51,513 nt of DNA from Methylobacter sp. (GTDB lineage: Bacteria > Pseudomonadota > Gammaproteobacteria > Methylococcales > Methylomonadaceae). Each line of letters opens with the position of its first letter. The first letter of the stretch is position 1. Location of the stretch: the NCBI GenBank assembly GCA_004299305.1, contig SCPZ01000049.1, positions 1-51,513 on the forward strand, in the 5' to 3' direction. The notes beneath the pieces were generated by a model, which saw only the letters and a list, made by a program, of their open reading frames with translations, was not told the DNA's origin and did not search any database. The translations under genes and the position numbers were made by a program. This document shows positions 28,916 through 37,855 of the stretch, one piece after another.

Positions 28916-29131
28916 TTTAGCCAGAACAGTTTTCAAATAGCTGCCGATGTTATTGAAGCGGCGTTAGCGCACACAGGCAAGAACAAAGTACGAAACGCTG
29001 ATAATCGAACCAACTACCTAAAATGCAGAAAACCCGTTATGAATTGGTGGAGTGATTACATAGATCAGGCGGCGACTGGCAATATCAGCATGGCGGGTAA
29101 AAAAGGTCTTAACGTAGTTAATCATGACTAA
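28916..29131 (+). pseudogene. Relic of a P4-type integrase C-terminus
   Basis: The plus-strand reading from about 28943 to the TAA at 29129 gives ADVIEAALAHTGKNKVRNAD, then NRTNYLKCRKPVMNWWSDYI, then DQAATGN. This matches the end of P4-type tyrosine integrases, in which a helix ALAH...NKVR precedes the catalytic Tyr and a WW(S/A)DY(L/I)D tail. Only about 200 bp separate it from the tRNA, so over 900 bp of the gene are missing. It is the fossil of an earlier integration at the same tRNA. Confidence 0.75.
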
Positions 29132-30237
29132 ACTCCATTTTGGATATGTTGATCAGCCATAGCTTTAATAACAGCCCTGGCAATATCTTCTGCATTTTGG
29201 TTGACTGATGAACGGGGAATTTTTAATTGCTGAAAAATCTCTCCCTGCCGATGTTGCTGTACATGACCATAGCTATACAAAGTCGTTAAAACATCTTCAT
29301 GGCCTAAGTTTTGGCTCCAAGATTTAAACTCTTCAGGGGTTTGGCAAAGTTTTTGACCCAGCGTCACTATCGTTTTACGGAAGCTATGCGGATTAAAATA
29401 TGGCAGATCAGCCGATTCAAACGCCTCTTTAAAAATGGTGCGAATCGGTGAGGCGGTACTCCAATGCTCTCGTTTAAAGCCGGATGATTTAAAAATCCTA
29501 TCTTCACCGACAATCACATTGGTTTTCGGAAATAAAGGATCATCATTGCCCCAAAGTAACTCTTCTTTAAGATAGCGCACCCAATCACAAACAATTTGCT
29601 GAATATCATCACCGACCGGAAAGAAAAAAGTCGTAAAGGTCTTGCTAAACTTAGTGTTCACCTCCCTAGCATCCTGAAACACGCTATCCCCAATAATATC
29701 AATATGCTTTAACTTCATCGAAGCAATGGCACTGTCTCTGGCTCCGGTTAAAAGGGTAAAAGCAATCAGGCTGCGATTACGCTGTTCTATCTCCGAATGA
29801 TTAGGCATCGTCGCAATCACATGTTTAATTTGTTCCAAGGTAGGAACAGCCGTTTCCCTTCGTGCTGTTGCAATACGCACTTCTTTTTCTGACAAGTTAA
29901 AATATTCCATATCGGTATAGCTAATACGGGACTTATAGCCGGGTTGCATAGCCAACCATTGAAAAAAAGCTTTCAATTGCCCTAACGTGGAATTGAGCGT
30001 CGCTTTGCTTAATTTTTTCCCTGTTTGCTGGTTATCCTGCTTGGCGAGATGATTTTTAAATCCGACCGCTTGCTCAAAATGAAAAGCCTTAAAATCACGG
30101 TATTTGGTATAGGCTTCAAAACGGCTGACCGCCTTGGCAACCGCATCAACCGAACTCTCGTTTTGGCGCTTGGCCTCTTTCAGAAAGATAAAATATTGAC
30201 GTTTGATACGTTCGTTTTCTGCATTGTGTTTCATCAT
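29128..30237 (-). CDS. Tyrosine recombinase (island integrase 1)
   Basis: The 369-residue protein has an N-terminal core-binding (SAM-like) domain (about 10-110) and a catalytic domain with TGARDSA (first Arg), HSFRKT (His, Arg), LGHEDVLTTLYSYGH (His and Tyr). Such enzymes integrate and excise mobile elements. It is the last gene of a minus-strand operon with two small DNA-binding proteins (30277 and 30717). It differs in family from the integrase at 43173, so the island carries two unrelated recombinases. Confidence 0.9.
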   Translation of the reverse strand: MMKHNAENERIKRQYFIFLKEAKRQNESSVDAVAKAVSRFEAYTKYRDFKAFHFEQAVGFKNHLAKQDNQQTGKKLSKATLNSTLGQLKAFFQWLAMQPGYKSRISYTDMEYFNLSEKEVRIATARRETAVPTLEQIKHVIATMPNHSEIEQRNRSLIAFTLLTGARDSAIASMKLKHIDIIGDSVFQDAREVNTKFSKTFTTFFFPVGDDIQQIVCDWVRYLKEELLWGNDDPLFPKTNVIVGEDRIFKSSGFKREHWSTASPIRTIFKEAFESADLPYFNPHSFRKTIVTLGQKLCQTPEEFKSWSQNLGHEDVLTTLYSYGHVQQHRQGEIFQQLKIPRSSVNQNAEDIARAVIKAMADQHIQNGV

Positions 30238-30276
30238 AGTTTTAACTCACTTTTTAAAGTCACTGTTTAAGAGGGG

Positions 30277-30717
30277 TTAAGCACTCTCGTTTATGTGTTT
30301 CAGTGCCTTCGGTAATGTGATGTCCAATTTGCCTTGGATTTGCTCTAATTGGGCGATATTGAAGTATTTATTGATGATCCCGCCGCATGAGGGACATAGG
30401 CCAATTAAACGCCCCATACTGCAATTGATCGACTCATAATCAACCATATTTTCAGCAGGCAATTGAGGCAATCGGCAACGGACACAATAAATCTCAAAAG
30501 GAAGACATTTCCGTTTTTTACTTTTCCTTTTCGCCTGTAAAAAATCCCTTAAGTTAGAACCAAGAATTAGCATTGGCCTTTTATCGTCATTAGTCGCCAA
30601 TCCATCTTTAACCCATAAACGCACCGTGTTTTTATGGATAGAAAACAAATCAGCCACTTCCTCCACCGTATAATTACGATGGATTTTTGCTAAATTAGGA
30701 TTAGGACGCTTGCTCAT
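30277..30717 (-). CDS. Helix-turn-helix protein with zinc-ribbon-like cysteines
   Basis: The 146-residue protein begins with a MerR/excisionase-like helix-turn-helix (YTVEEVADLFSIHKNTVRLW at about 15-34). Its C-terminal half contains CVRC near residue 79 and CPSC near 116, spaced like a zinc ribbon. It lies between the AlpA-like gene (1-nt overlap of stop and start) and integrase 1 (39-nt gap). It is probably an excision or transcription factor of the element. No named family was recognised. Confidence 0.7.
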   Translation of the reverse strand: MSKRPNPNLAKIHRNYTVEEVADLFSIHKNTVRLWVKDGLATNDDKRPMLILGSNLRDFLQAKRKSKKRKCLPFEIYCVRCRLPQLPAENMVDYESINCSMGRLIGLCPSCGGIINKYFNIAQLEQIQGKLDITLPKALKHINESA

Positions 30718-30911
30718 TACTTTGCGCTACGGCTGGCTTCAACTTTTTCAGCCAACCAATCGTTCACATCACCTTCTAGCCAGCCAACCGCCCTGCCTCC
30801 CAAAGAAATAGGCGCGGGAAATTCATTTTTAGAAATACGCAAATAAATGGTGCTGCGTGATAAGCCTGTTAATTCTTTAACAGTAGGAAGTCTTACTATT
30901 TTGTGTGACAT
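30717..30911 (-). CDS. AlpA-family excisionase/regulator
   Basis: The 64-residue protein IVRLPTVKELTGLSRSTIYL, then RISKNEFPAPISLGGRAVGW, then LEGDVNDWL is a typical AlpA (Phage_AlpA) protein. These activate integrase genes or direct excision in P4-type islands. It is first in the three-gene recombination operon. The stop overlaps the next start by one base. Confidence 0.92.
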   Translation of the reverse strand: MSHKIVRLPTVKELTGLSRSTIYLRISKNEFPAPISLGGRAVGWLEGDVNDWLAEKVEASRSAK

Positions 30912-31150
30912 GCTCGAACCTCTTAAACGATTAATGGAAACTTCGAGAGGGAGCTTATCTGGGGGATTTGGGCGATAAAATTTCAGCTATTGCCGGAAAT
31001 GTGACCGGCATAACTCATAAAAACAACGACTTATGCGACGTATGCAGCGTATTTAATTAGAAAGACATAGCAAGAACGAAAAAATGAAAGCTGGCAATAC
31101 AACAGCTTATGAGCGGGTGTTTGGGGCGAAAAAATTCCGCCCAACTTTTT
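30912..31150. other. 239-nt intergenic gap within the island
   Basis: Upstream of the AlpA operon and downstream of the 31151 gene, both on the minus strand. It must hold the alpA promoter. No gene or strong hairpin was seen. Confidence 0.4.
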
Positions 31151-31957
31151 TTAGTTAACCATATTTTTACGGATAGTTTCAGCATCCCTACCTTTGGCAA
31201 TGTCCATTTTGAAGATTTTAGCGGCGTACCATCTGTCAGTTTTATTGGGATATTGTCCATTAAGCCTCAAATACTCATCCTTCCAATCTTGATACATGGC
31301 CTGAGTTTTAAGTTTGCTGTCTTCGCGCTTGGTTGTTGATGGCGTGTATTTTTTACCTTTGTTTAATGACTCACTATTGAGCAGATCATCAATACTATTT
31401 TGGTCAATAACAAGTTGCTTGCCGTCAAAATATAAAAGCTCATCAACCGGAATGGTGCGTTGGTTTATTTCAAGCGATAAATCCGAACCCTTCAAAGTCA
31501 CCCAGCGCCGACCTTTTTCAGCTTTGAGCATACCCAATTTAATAACAGGTTGATTCGCAGTAAACATGATCTTATCTTTAAGCCCCAATAAATCAGCAAT
31601 AACCTGAGATAATTGTTTTACGCTTCCCTGCCATTGCTGCAATCGAAGCAACGGAATTTTCACCCGCCCCATTTGGCTTTGCATATCCGCATCATCACAG
31701 ACAATAAACGCACGGGTTAAAGCAGGATCATCATGAGCGAGATTGATAACGTCCATAAAACAATGGTTTTCACAGGCATTACATTCAATAGACTGCGCCG
31801 CTGATGCCGGAATAAGAAAGCCAAGCTGTAAAAACGTATTTAATGCGCCTTCAGGCCATTGCTGAACACCATCCCAGCTAATCATAATAGGTTTGTTTTC
31901 GGCGCGTAGATGCCCTAACAGCTCCAATAAAACATCATTGAAAGTCATTGTAGACAT
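31151..31957 (-). CDS. Unrecognised protein of two-gene operon, CxxCxxxC and C-terminal helical domain
   Basis: The 268-residue protein was not recognised. It has IECNACENHCFMDVINL at about 57-73, a possible metal-binding cysteine group. A middle part resembles an alpha/beta domain (RVKIPLLRLQQWQGSVKQLS). The basic C-terminal stretch (about 205-268, KKYTPSTTKREDSK, DRWYAAKIFKMDIAKGRDA) could bind DNA. It starts 5 nt after the stop of the 385-residue gene, so both are one operon, divergent from zorA. A regulator or accessory of the island is possible; no function is claimed. Confidence 0.6.
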   Translation of the reverse strand: MSTMTFNDVLLELLGHLRAENKPIMISWDGVQQWPEGALNTFLQLGFLIPASAAQSIECNACENHCFMDVINLAHDDPALTRAFIVCDDADMQSQMGRVKIPLLRLQQWQGSVKQLSQVIADLLGLKDKIMFTANQPVIKLGMLKAEKGRRWVTLKGSDLSLEINQRTIPVDELLYFDGKQLVIDQNSIDDLLNSESLNKGKKYTPSTTKREDSKLKTQAMYQDWKDEYLRLNGQYPNKTDRWYAAKIFKMDIAKGRDAETIRKNMVN

Positions 31958-31962
31958 GCCTA

Positions 31963-33120
31963 TTAATGTTGAGGCTCAATCCCTGATTTTTCCAACATCT
32001 TGCGGATTTTAAGGTCATCCCCGTCATAACCCAGCGCACAAGAATTAGGATAAGTAATGTTAAAGGTTCGCGTCCTGGCGCGTTTGCCATTTCCAGGTTC
32101 AAAAGTTACTTTCACACGGGTTTGGGTAATGAAATAAGCGGGAGGATTCAGCTTTTCTAATAAATCATAAACCGCTTGGGGATTGTTTTTCGTGTCGGCT
32201 TCAAGGGTAATACGCCGCTTTGAGCCATGTTTTAGGGTAAGCCTTAATTGAGTCACTACAATCTGGTCAATGCCTGATTCAGGCTCAACTTGAAACTTAA
32301 ATTCAGCATCACCCAAAGGATCTAAATCATAAACGCGCTTATCAATCGTACCGTCTTTGAGCGAATCCAAGTTAAGGATAGTTCTTGCGAATATCTTTTG
32401 TAATTCGGGAACTGCCTTGGTGTTTTTGGGCGCGTAAATGTCTAGCGATCCTTCCGATTCGCAATAAACAAAAATAATCTCAAAAGCGGGATGACGGGCG
32501 CGGTTTTTTAACGCATTACTGACCCACTCAACAGCAGACAGACCAAAATCTTCAGGGTAAGCAAAAAAATACTCTTTATTATGCCGACGGTAAGGCTCTA
32601 CCTTGCAATTCCTGCCACGGCCTTCAGTATTGTGGAAAAACGCACTGATTGAATTAGCTAAAGCTTGAATAGCGCCGTCTTCAACATCAGGAGGCACAGG
32701 AGGAAAATCATTCCGTTTTTTCCAAAATGAACCGCTGACATTATCGGCATGAAGAAATAGTGTAGCTCCTTGCCAAAAACGCGGCTTCTCCAGAAAAGCC
32801 CACATCACCTTAGCATGAAGCCCGACTATTGCGGAAATAGACTCGACAAAAGCATCATCCTCATGAAAAACCGCCTCGTCAATCAAAGCAGCCACGCCTC
32901 CTTCACAGGCCATAGCATGTATATCTTGAAACTCAGCCTCTATAGATGTTTGTTGCTCTTCAGGTAAGCCGGTAAAGGCAACAAAAAGGCTATCTACCTG
33001 CTTTTCGATTAAGCCAGTAAAATCAACGCCTAAATCAATCCCTTTAGCATCAAAATAGCTCGCTATTTGGTTATGGGGAACTTGCCTAAAAAAATGTTTA
33101 TGGGAATATTGACCAGCCAA
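31963..33120 (-). CDS. Unrecognised 385-residue protein divergent from Zorya
   Basis: The protein was not recognised. It is soluble, mixed alpha/beta, with no signal peptide. Its N-terminal third is helical and acidic (FVAFTGLPEEQQTSIEAEF), and the middle has FHNTEGRGRNCKVEPYRR and YFFAYPEDFGLSAVEW. The C-terminal part is rich in strands and basic residues (VKVTFEPGNGKRARTRTF). The start is TTG, supported by GGAGGT 6 nt upstream. It leads the operon with the 268-residue gene and diverges from the zor genes over a 280-nt gap. Confidence 0.62.
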   Translation of the reverse strand: MAGQYSHKHFFRQVPHNQIASYFDAKGIDLGVDFTGLIEKQVDSLFVAFTGLPEEQQTSIEAEFQDIHAMACEGGVAALIDEAVFHEDDAFVESISAIVGLHAKVMWAFLEKPRFWQGATLFLHADNVSGSFWKKRNDFPPVPPDVEDGAIQALANSISAFFHNTEGRGRNCKVEPYRRHNKEYFFAYPEDFGLSAVEWVSNALKNRARHPAFEIIFVYCESEGSLDIYAPKNTKAVPELQKIFARTILNLDSLKDGTIDKRVYDLDPLGDAEFKFQVEPESGIDQIVVTQLRLTLKHGSKRRITLEADTKNNPQAVYDLLEKLNPPAYFITQTRVKVTFEPGNGKRARTRTFNITYPNSCALGYDGDDLKIRKMLEKSGIEPQH

Positions 33121-33399
33121 GTATTACCTCCAAATAACCACAGAAAAGAACCTAGAGTCATTATGCCGGATGTTATCGGAAATTATAGGAATATTTGTTG
33201 TATGATGTCCCTCACAAATAATAGATAGAATGATGAAGGCACGATGAAAACATTAACCATTCAAATTGATAATAGGTGGAGGTTTAAATCAATTTTACTT
33301 TGTATCGTCTTTTTTATTGCTAGCCTTTGTAAGCTCTAAGCCGCTGATTCTGGTGGCTTGAGAGGTATAAGACAAAACGTTTTCTGGTTAAATAACCCT
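33121..33399. other. Divergent control region of zor operon with a possible 32-residue membrane peptide
   Basis: The region separates the unknown operon (minus) from zorA (plus). A frame at 33244-33342 (ATG, AAGG 4 nt before) encodes 32 residues with one hydrophobic stretch (SILLCIVFFIASLC). It may be a leader peptide or a chance frame. No definite promoter was assigned. Confidence 0.4.
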
Positions 33400-35490
33400 A
33401 TGACTGATCTCATCTTCAATTTTCTCCCCGGCTATTTTAGCGATTTGCTTGGAATACCAATCAGCACCAACCCGCGTATCGTCATCAATGTAGTTGCCGT
33501 CTTGCTTCTTTTGTTTTTGGGCTGGTATGTCGGGCAGGCCGTGCGGGCGCTAATCTGTCTTGGTCGTGCCGTGCGGGACTTGGAAAAAGTCCGCCAGCAG
33601 AAATCTGACGGTGAGATCGTCACCAAGGATGATCTTCAGCAGGTGTTCAGAACTGCTTTCTTCGCCAGCGTTTGGAACAGTTACCGCGATACTTTACATG
33701 AGCAATACAACTATCAAGGTGGTCAAAAGCATTTGGAGTGTATTCGCTCTACCATGCCCTCAGAAGCAGTATTCAGCCCGCAATCGTTGGTGGATGCGCG
33801 GCTGAATATTGAGTTTTTTAAGCATTTGCCGGGCATTTTAACGGGCATTGGCATTATCGGAACCTTTTACGGGTTGATTACCGGCATTCAACATTTCGAT
33901 CCTTCGCTACTGGCTAAAGCGAAAAGTGATCCCGCGCAAATGGACAGATTGTTCGTTGGGCTAAAAGTTCTGTTTGATGAAGTTCAAGGTGCATTTATTG
34001 CCTCTTTCTTTGCGATTGGCGCGGCAATGCTGATTACTTTGCTGGAGAAAGTTCTACTCAATGTCTGCTATCGCAAATTGGAGCAACTTTGCCGGATACT
34101 GGATGCACTGTATGAAGGCGGCGTGGGCGAGGACTATCTTGCCGCGCTGGTCAAATCTTCGGCGGAAAACGCGACGCAAACGGCACAACTCAAAGCTAGT
34201 CTAGTAACCGATCTGACCCAGCTACTTTTTCAGTTGAGCGACGCGCAGGGTAAGCAATCGGAAGTGCTTGGAAACCTGCTTTCAGCCAAAATACAAGAAC
34301 ACATTGATGCCAGCGAACACCATGGCGAAAGGTTTCGTGCTGAACTCAAAGAGGGTTTAGCCGATATTGGCAAAACTGTCGCTGGTGTCACCGACGGGCA
34401 GGGTGACACGATGACAGGAATGCTGGAAGGCTTGATTAAAACCTTTTCGGACAATATCCAGAATACGTTCGGCGACCAGATGAAAGGTCAGGCTGAAATG
34501 ATGAATACGGCTATCGCCTCAATGACTGAGATGCAAGCTGGCTTCAAAGAGTTACTGCAAGATTTGCGTGATTCGGGCAAGACAGAGCGCGAAGACTTGA
34601 CGTCTAAAGTTATCTCTTTAGTTGGAGCGCTCGAATCGCAGCAAGGTAAGCTTGAAGCCCAGATGATGGACATCATCAAAGGTATTCAGGATCGGATTGT
34701 CGAGAGCCAGACGAAAACCTCGGAACAGGTGGACACAAGCATCGAAAAAATTCAAAGCTCGGTAGGTACGATACTAGCCAAGATGGAAGATGAGAGGAAA
34801 ATCGCAGCAGCGGGAGAACAGAAGCGGCAGCAGGAATTTTCCGAAAAATCGACAGATCTGATCAAAACTGTGGAGTCTCAAGTCGGCGACCTCGTCAATA
34901 AAATTGCAGATACGACAGTCGCGCTCAAGGATAATGTCACGGCGTTGAATAATACCTCCATTGACTCAATCAAAGGCATGAAACAGGGTGCAACGTTGAT
35001 TTCATCAGCGGCTGAACATTTTGTAGAAGCGGGCAATAAAGTTAGCGGGGTGATAAAACAGGCCGAGACGGTTTCTGCCCAGCTTACCAAAAGCGCCGAT
35101 TCATTAGCACAGGCTTCCAGTTCGTTGGATAGCCAGTTGAGCCAGTATGCCACCACGCGGGATGCCCTAGCCAGAATGGTTGGCGAGATGAACGGTATGC
35201 TGGAAAGGGCCAAGGATGAAGCAGGAATGAATCAGCAAGTAATTCAGAAAATGCAGCAGACCGTTAATGAGTTCGAAAAACTGAATGCCATAGCCGATAA
35301 ATCGTTTGATGCTATATCGGAAAAACTGGCCGAAACGCTGACTAAGTTTCGTCAAGATATGGCGCAACATGACAGTGAATTACACATACACCACGCCGAT
35401 ACACTCAATCAAGTCGCTTCAGCTTACGAGCCTTTGGCTGCGTCCATAGCAGGTCTTACCGACATGGTCGCCAAAACAAGGCATAACTGA
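33400..35490 (+). CDS. zorA: Zorya ZorA: MotA/ExbB-like channel with long cytoplasmic tail
   Basis: The protein is 696 residues from ATG 33400; a TTG at 33358 would add 14. Helices lie at about 28-46, 143-162 (LPGILTGIGIIGTFYGLITG) and 198-217 (AFIASFFAIGAAMLITLL), the MotA/TolQ/ExbB fold. From about 240 on there is a long predicted helical tail rich in Q, E, K and A, the hallmark of ZorA. With ZorB it forms an ion-driven inner-membrane motor that senses phage attack. The stop overlaps the zorB start (TGATG), so expression is coupled. Confidence 0.9.
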   Translation: MTDLIFNFLPGYFSDLLGIPISTNPRIVINVVAVLLLLFLGWYVGQAVRALICLGRAVRDLEKVRQQKSDGEIVTKDDLQQVFRTAFFASVWNSYRDTLHEQYNYQGGQKHLECIRSTMPSEAVFSPQSLVDARLNIEFFKHLPGILTGIGIIGTFYGLITGIQHFDPSLLAKAKSDPAQMDRLFVGLKVLFDEVQGAFIASFFAIGAAMLITLLEKVLLNVCYRKLEQLCRILDALYEGGVGEDYLAALVKSSAENATQTAQLKASLVTDLTQLLFQLSDAQGKQSEVLGNLLSAKIQEHIDASEHHGERFRAELKEGLADIGKTVAGVTDGQGDTMTGMLEGLIKTFSDNIQNTFGDQMKGQAEMMNTAIASMTEMQAGFKELLQDLRDSGKTEREDLTSKVISLVGALESQQGKLEAQMMDIIKGIQDRIVESQTKTSEQVDTSIEKIQSSVGTILAKMEDERKIAAAGEQKRQQEFSEKSTDLIKTVESQVGDLVNKIADTTVALKDNVTALNNTSIDSIKGMKQGATLISSAAEHFVEAGNKVSGVIKQAETVSAQLTKSADSLAQASSSLDSQLSQYATTRDALARMVGEMNGMLERAKDEAGMNQQVIQKMQQTVNEFEKLNAIADKSFDAISEKLAETLTKFRQDMAQHDSELHIHHADTLNQVASAYEPLAASIAGLTDMVAKTRHN

Positions 35491-36185
35491 TGTTCTCGCG
35501 TGGCATTCGTACCCCGCTAGCAAAGGAGGAAGGAGAAAAACCGTTCTGGATTTCCTATGCCGACCTGATGACAGCGATGATGATGCTGTTCCTTATCGTA
35601 ATGACTTTCTCCTTAGTCATTATCACCAATCCTGGCCCGGAACTGGAGCATCTTAAAAAAATCCAACAAATCTGCGATGAAATCAAAACGGCAGCTAAAG
35701 ATGTCCAAGGCGTCACCGTCGATTGTATTAACAACCGTATTGACTTTGGCGTTCAAGCTCAATTTAGTAACAACGACTCAAAGCTTCCCGATAATGCCAA
35801 GCAGAAACTGCGCGAATTTGTACCTATTTTGCTGACTGTCGCTCGCAAGGATCTGGGCAAGCTGCTTAAGCGTGTGGTGGTGGAAGGCTACGCCTCGCCG
35901 ACCGGTAGTTATTTGCTCAATCTTCAATTGAGTATGCGCAGGGCTGAAACAGTATTGTGCAGCCTATTTGAAGCGCCAAAATCTAATGAAATACTTTTGT
36001 CCATCCAGGACAAGCAGATGGTGCGCGACCTGTTTCTAGTGGGTGGATACAGCTTCAACAATGGACAGGGAAAGTCTGCGGCAGAAATGCGGCGTGTGGA
36101 ATTCAAATTGGATTTTTTAGGCTTTGATGAACAACCACCTGCGACAAACTCCAGTGACATGGATAATTATGGGCAGTGCCAATGA
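35490..36185 (+). CDS. zorB: Zorya ZorB: MotB/OmpA-like stator partner
   Basis: The 231-residue protein has one membrane helix at about 26-47 with D25 in FWISYADLMTAMMMLFLIVM, the MotB-type proton-binding Asp. The C-terminal OmpA-like domain (about 75-220) contains VVVEGYASPTGSYLLNLQLS and MRRVEFKLDF and would bind peptidoglycan. It overlaps zorA by one base and is 43 nt before zorC. Distinguished from flagellar MotB by its partners zorC and zorD. Confidence 0.9.
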   Translation: MFSRGIRTPLAKEEGEKPFWISYADLMTAMMMLFLIVMTFSLVIITNPGPELEHLKKIQQICDEIKTAAKDVQGVTVDCINNRIDFGVQAQFSNNDSKLPDNAKQKLREFVPILLTVARKDLGKLLKRVVVEGYASPTGSYLLNLQLSMRRAETVLCSLFEAPKSNEILLSIQDKQMVRDLFLVGGYSFNNGQGKSAAEMRRVEFKLDFLGFDEQPPATNSSDMDNYGQCQ

Positions 36186-36228
36186 AGCACTCGCCTAAAA
36201 ACAAAGTATATAGCCGTTTGAGGGAAAA

Positions 36229-37851
36229 ATGATGAAATACCTAAACGGCTTCAACCAACACATCAAGAAATATGAAAACCAATTCCCTTTACCTCGGCTG
36301 GAACAGTCCATCCTGCATATTGAAAGTAGAAGGGAGCAGATTGAGGAAAAGTTGAAAGATGCTGTCATGGAAGAGCCTAACCCAGAATTAGTACAGCAGA
36401 CTATCGAAAAGTTTTTTTGCTGGGCGGTAGAACCGTCAACCGAAGATTTCAGTTGGCTGGAAGTCGCTTTATTGTGTCGTGGATTACTAATTGAGACTCC
36501 AGAAGAAGGTTCCTTGATGGAATCCGAATACGCCATTAAGATTTTGCTAAGAAGGTTTTCAGCTCAGTATCAAAGCCAAATGTTGAGCGCCTATCCTTGG
36601 CAAGGCTTACTCAACACTTATTTGAATGTTTCCTCCCCGCAAAATCCAGTGCTTGAAGAAAACTGGCTGGAATTGCGAATGTTTTTGATAAACACACTGG
36701 ATAAAGTTGCTGCTCAATCGAGTTTTAAACCACGCTGGTTGGGGGCGCTGGTTTCTCATCGGATTGTGCTTGAGGAAAACGCGACGCAAAGTCTGGCAAT
36801 AGATGCCTTGCAGGGCCGAATGGAAAAAGTGGAGCGCATCGCCCAAGAGGTGAATATTCCATCAACAAGCTGGTTTTGGCCTGAGTTGTTGATGTCTCAG
36901 GTTAAAGCTATCACTGCTTATCCTGATGATGACCAATTCAAACCGGCTATTGAGCTTGTATTACCGCAGCTGCAAAACCGCAAGGAGTGCTTGGACGATG
37001 GACTGGCTCGGATACTTAACCGATATGCCAAGTGCGCTAACTTGGAGTCTCACCAAGAACTTAAAGCTACCGTGGTTACCCGCTGGAAAAGTCCATCATT
37101 GGAAATACAGCGTAATTGGGAGCGGGTGTCCTCAGAAGCCAAGCAGATGGTCCAGCGCTGGCTGGTGATTGAAGACCTAAAAGATTTTTTCCTAACCTTG
37201 AGGCAGGCATCAGACGATGATTCCTTGGATCGACGGCGATTTGAATTCTGGATGCAGTATCTGGGTAAAATAGATTTCTCACACCTTATTTTGGGGTCAG
37301 ATACACGAGCAAATTTTCAGCAGTTAATGACCGGAAAGGTTGGGCGTTATAGCGCTTTGACAGGAACTAATTCAGCAAATAATGCATTCTTGATAAAGAT
37401 TGGAAGTAGCTATATTGTCGAATTTGGCGGAGTGGGTAAAACGTGGGCCTATGACGAATCCACAATACTGCCTTTACTTAAAAACGAAAATAGCTACAAC
37501 AGTTACAACAGTTACAACAGCATCAGCTATGACAAGCTTCGCGCTCCTTATCGTAGTTTATTTCAGGGATATTCCGAGAGCGAAGAAGGCGGACTGGCCC
37601 ATCGCGGCGCTTGGGAAGGAAAATTCCACAGGGCTTTGGACTATATTGGCATTACACCTGACGCCATGCGCTTAAATGATTTATTGGAACGTTATCAAAT
37701 CATCCAAGAAAAAAGCCCTAGCGGAACGCTTTGGGTCAGACATTCCTATTATGATGGCATAGTTGCGGATTTCCTCCGCAAACAAGGATACGCTTTTAAA
37801 TCAAATGCGGAAGGGTTTTATCTAAATCCTCATAATATGGGAAGTTATTGA
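36229..37851 (+). CDS. zorC: Zorya ZorC (EH_Signature-type protein)
   Basis: The 540-residue soluble protein is in the zorC position, and its length and features fit ZorC: a helical N-terminal half, then FWMQYLGKIDFSHLILGSD, SSYIVEFGGVGKTWAYDEST, and a C-terminal GKFHRALDYIG and RKQGYAFKSNAEGFYLNPH. ZorC binds DNA and works with ZorD downstream of the ZorAB motor. A short run of NSY repeats lies at about 422-434. GAGGG precedes the start; the ATG at 36232 is an alternative. A 4-nt gap separates it from zorD. Confidence 0.82.
   Translation: MMKYLNGFNQHIKKYENQFPLPRLEQSILHIESRREQIEEKLKDAVMEEPNPELVQQTIEKFFCWAVEPSTEDFSWLEVALLCRGLLIETPEEGSLMESEYAIKILLRRFSAQYQSQMLSAYPWQGLLNTYLNVSSPQNPVLEENWLELRMFLINTLDKVAAQSSFKPRWLGALVSHRIVLEENATQSLAIDALQGRMEKVERIAQEVNIPSTSWFWPELLMSQVKAITAYPDDDQFKPAIELVLPQLQNRKECLDDGLARILNRYAKCANLESHQELKATVVTRWKSPSLEIQRNWERVSSEAKQMVQRWLVIEDLKDFFLTLRQASDDDSLDRRRFEFWMQYLGKIDFSHLILGSDTRANFQQLMTGKVGRYSALTGTNSANNAFLIKIGSSYIVEFGGVGKTWAYDESTILPLLKNENSYNSYNSYNSISYDKLRAPYRSLFQGYSESEEGGLAHRGAWEGKFHRALDYIGITPDAMRLNDLLERYQIIQEKSPSGTLWVRHSYYDGIVADFLRKQGYAFKSNAEGFYLNPHNMGSY
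37490..37524 (+). repeat. 9-bp tandem repeat inside zorC
   Basis: About four imperfect copies of AGTTACAAC encode an NSY repeat. In-frame expansion or contraction would change protein length without a frameshift. Confidence 0.8.
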
Positions 37852-37855
37852 TTTT

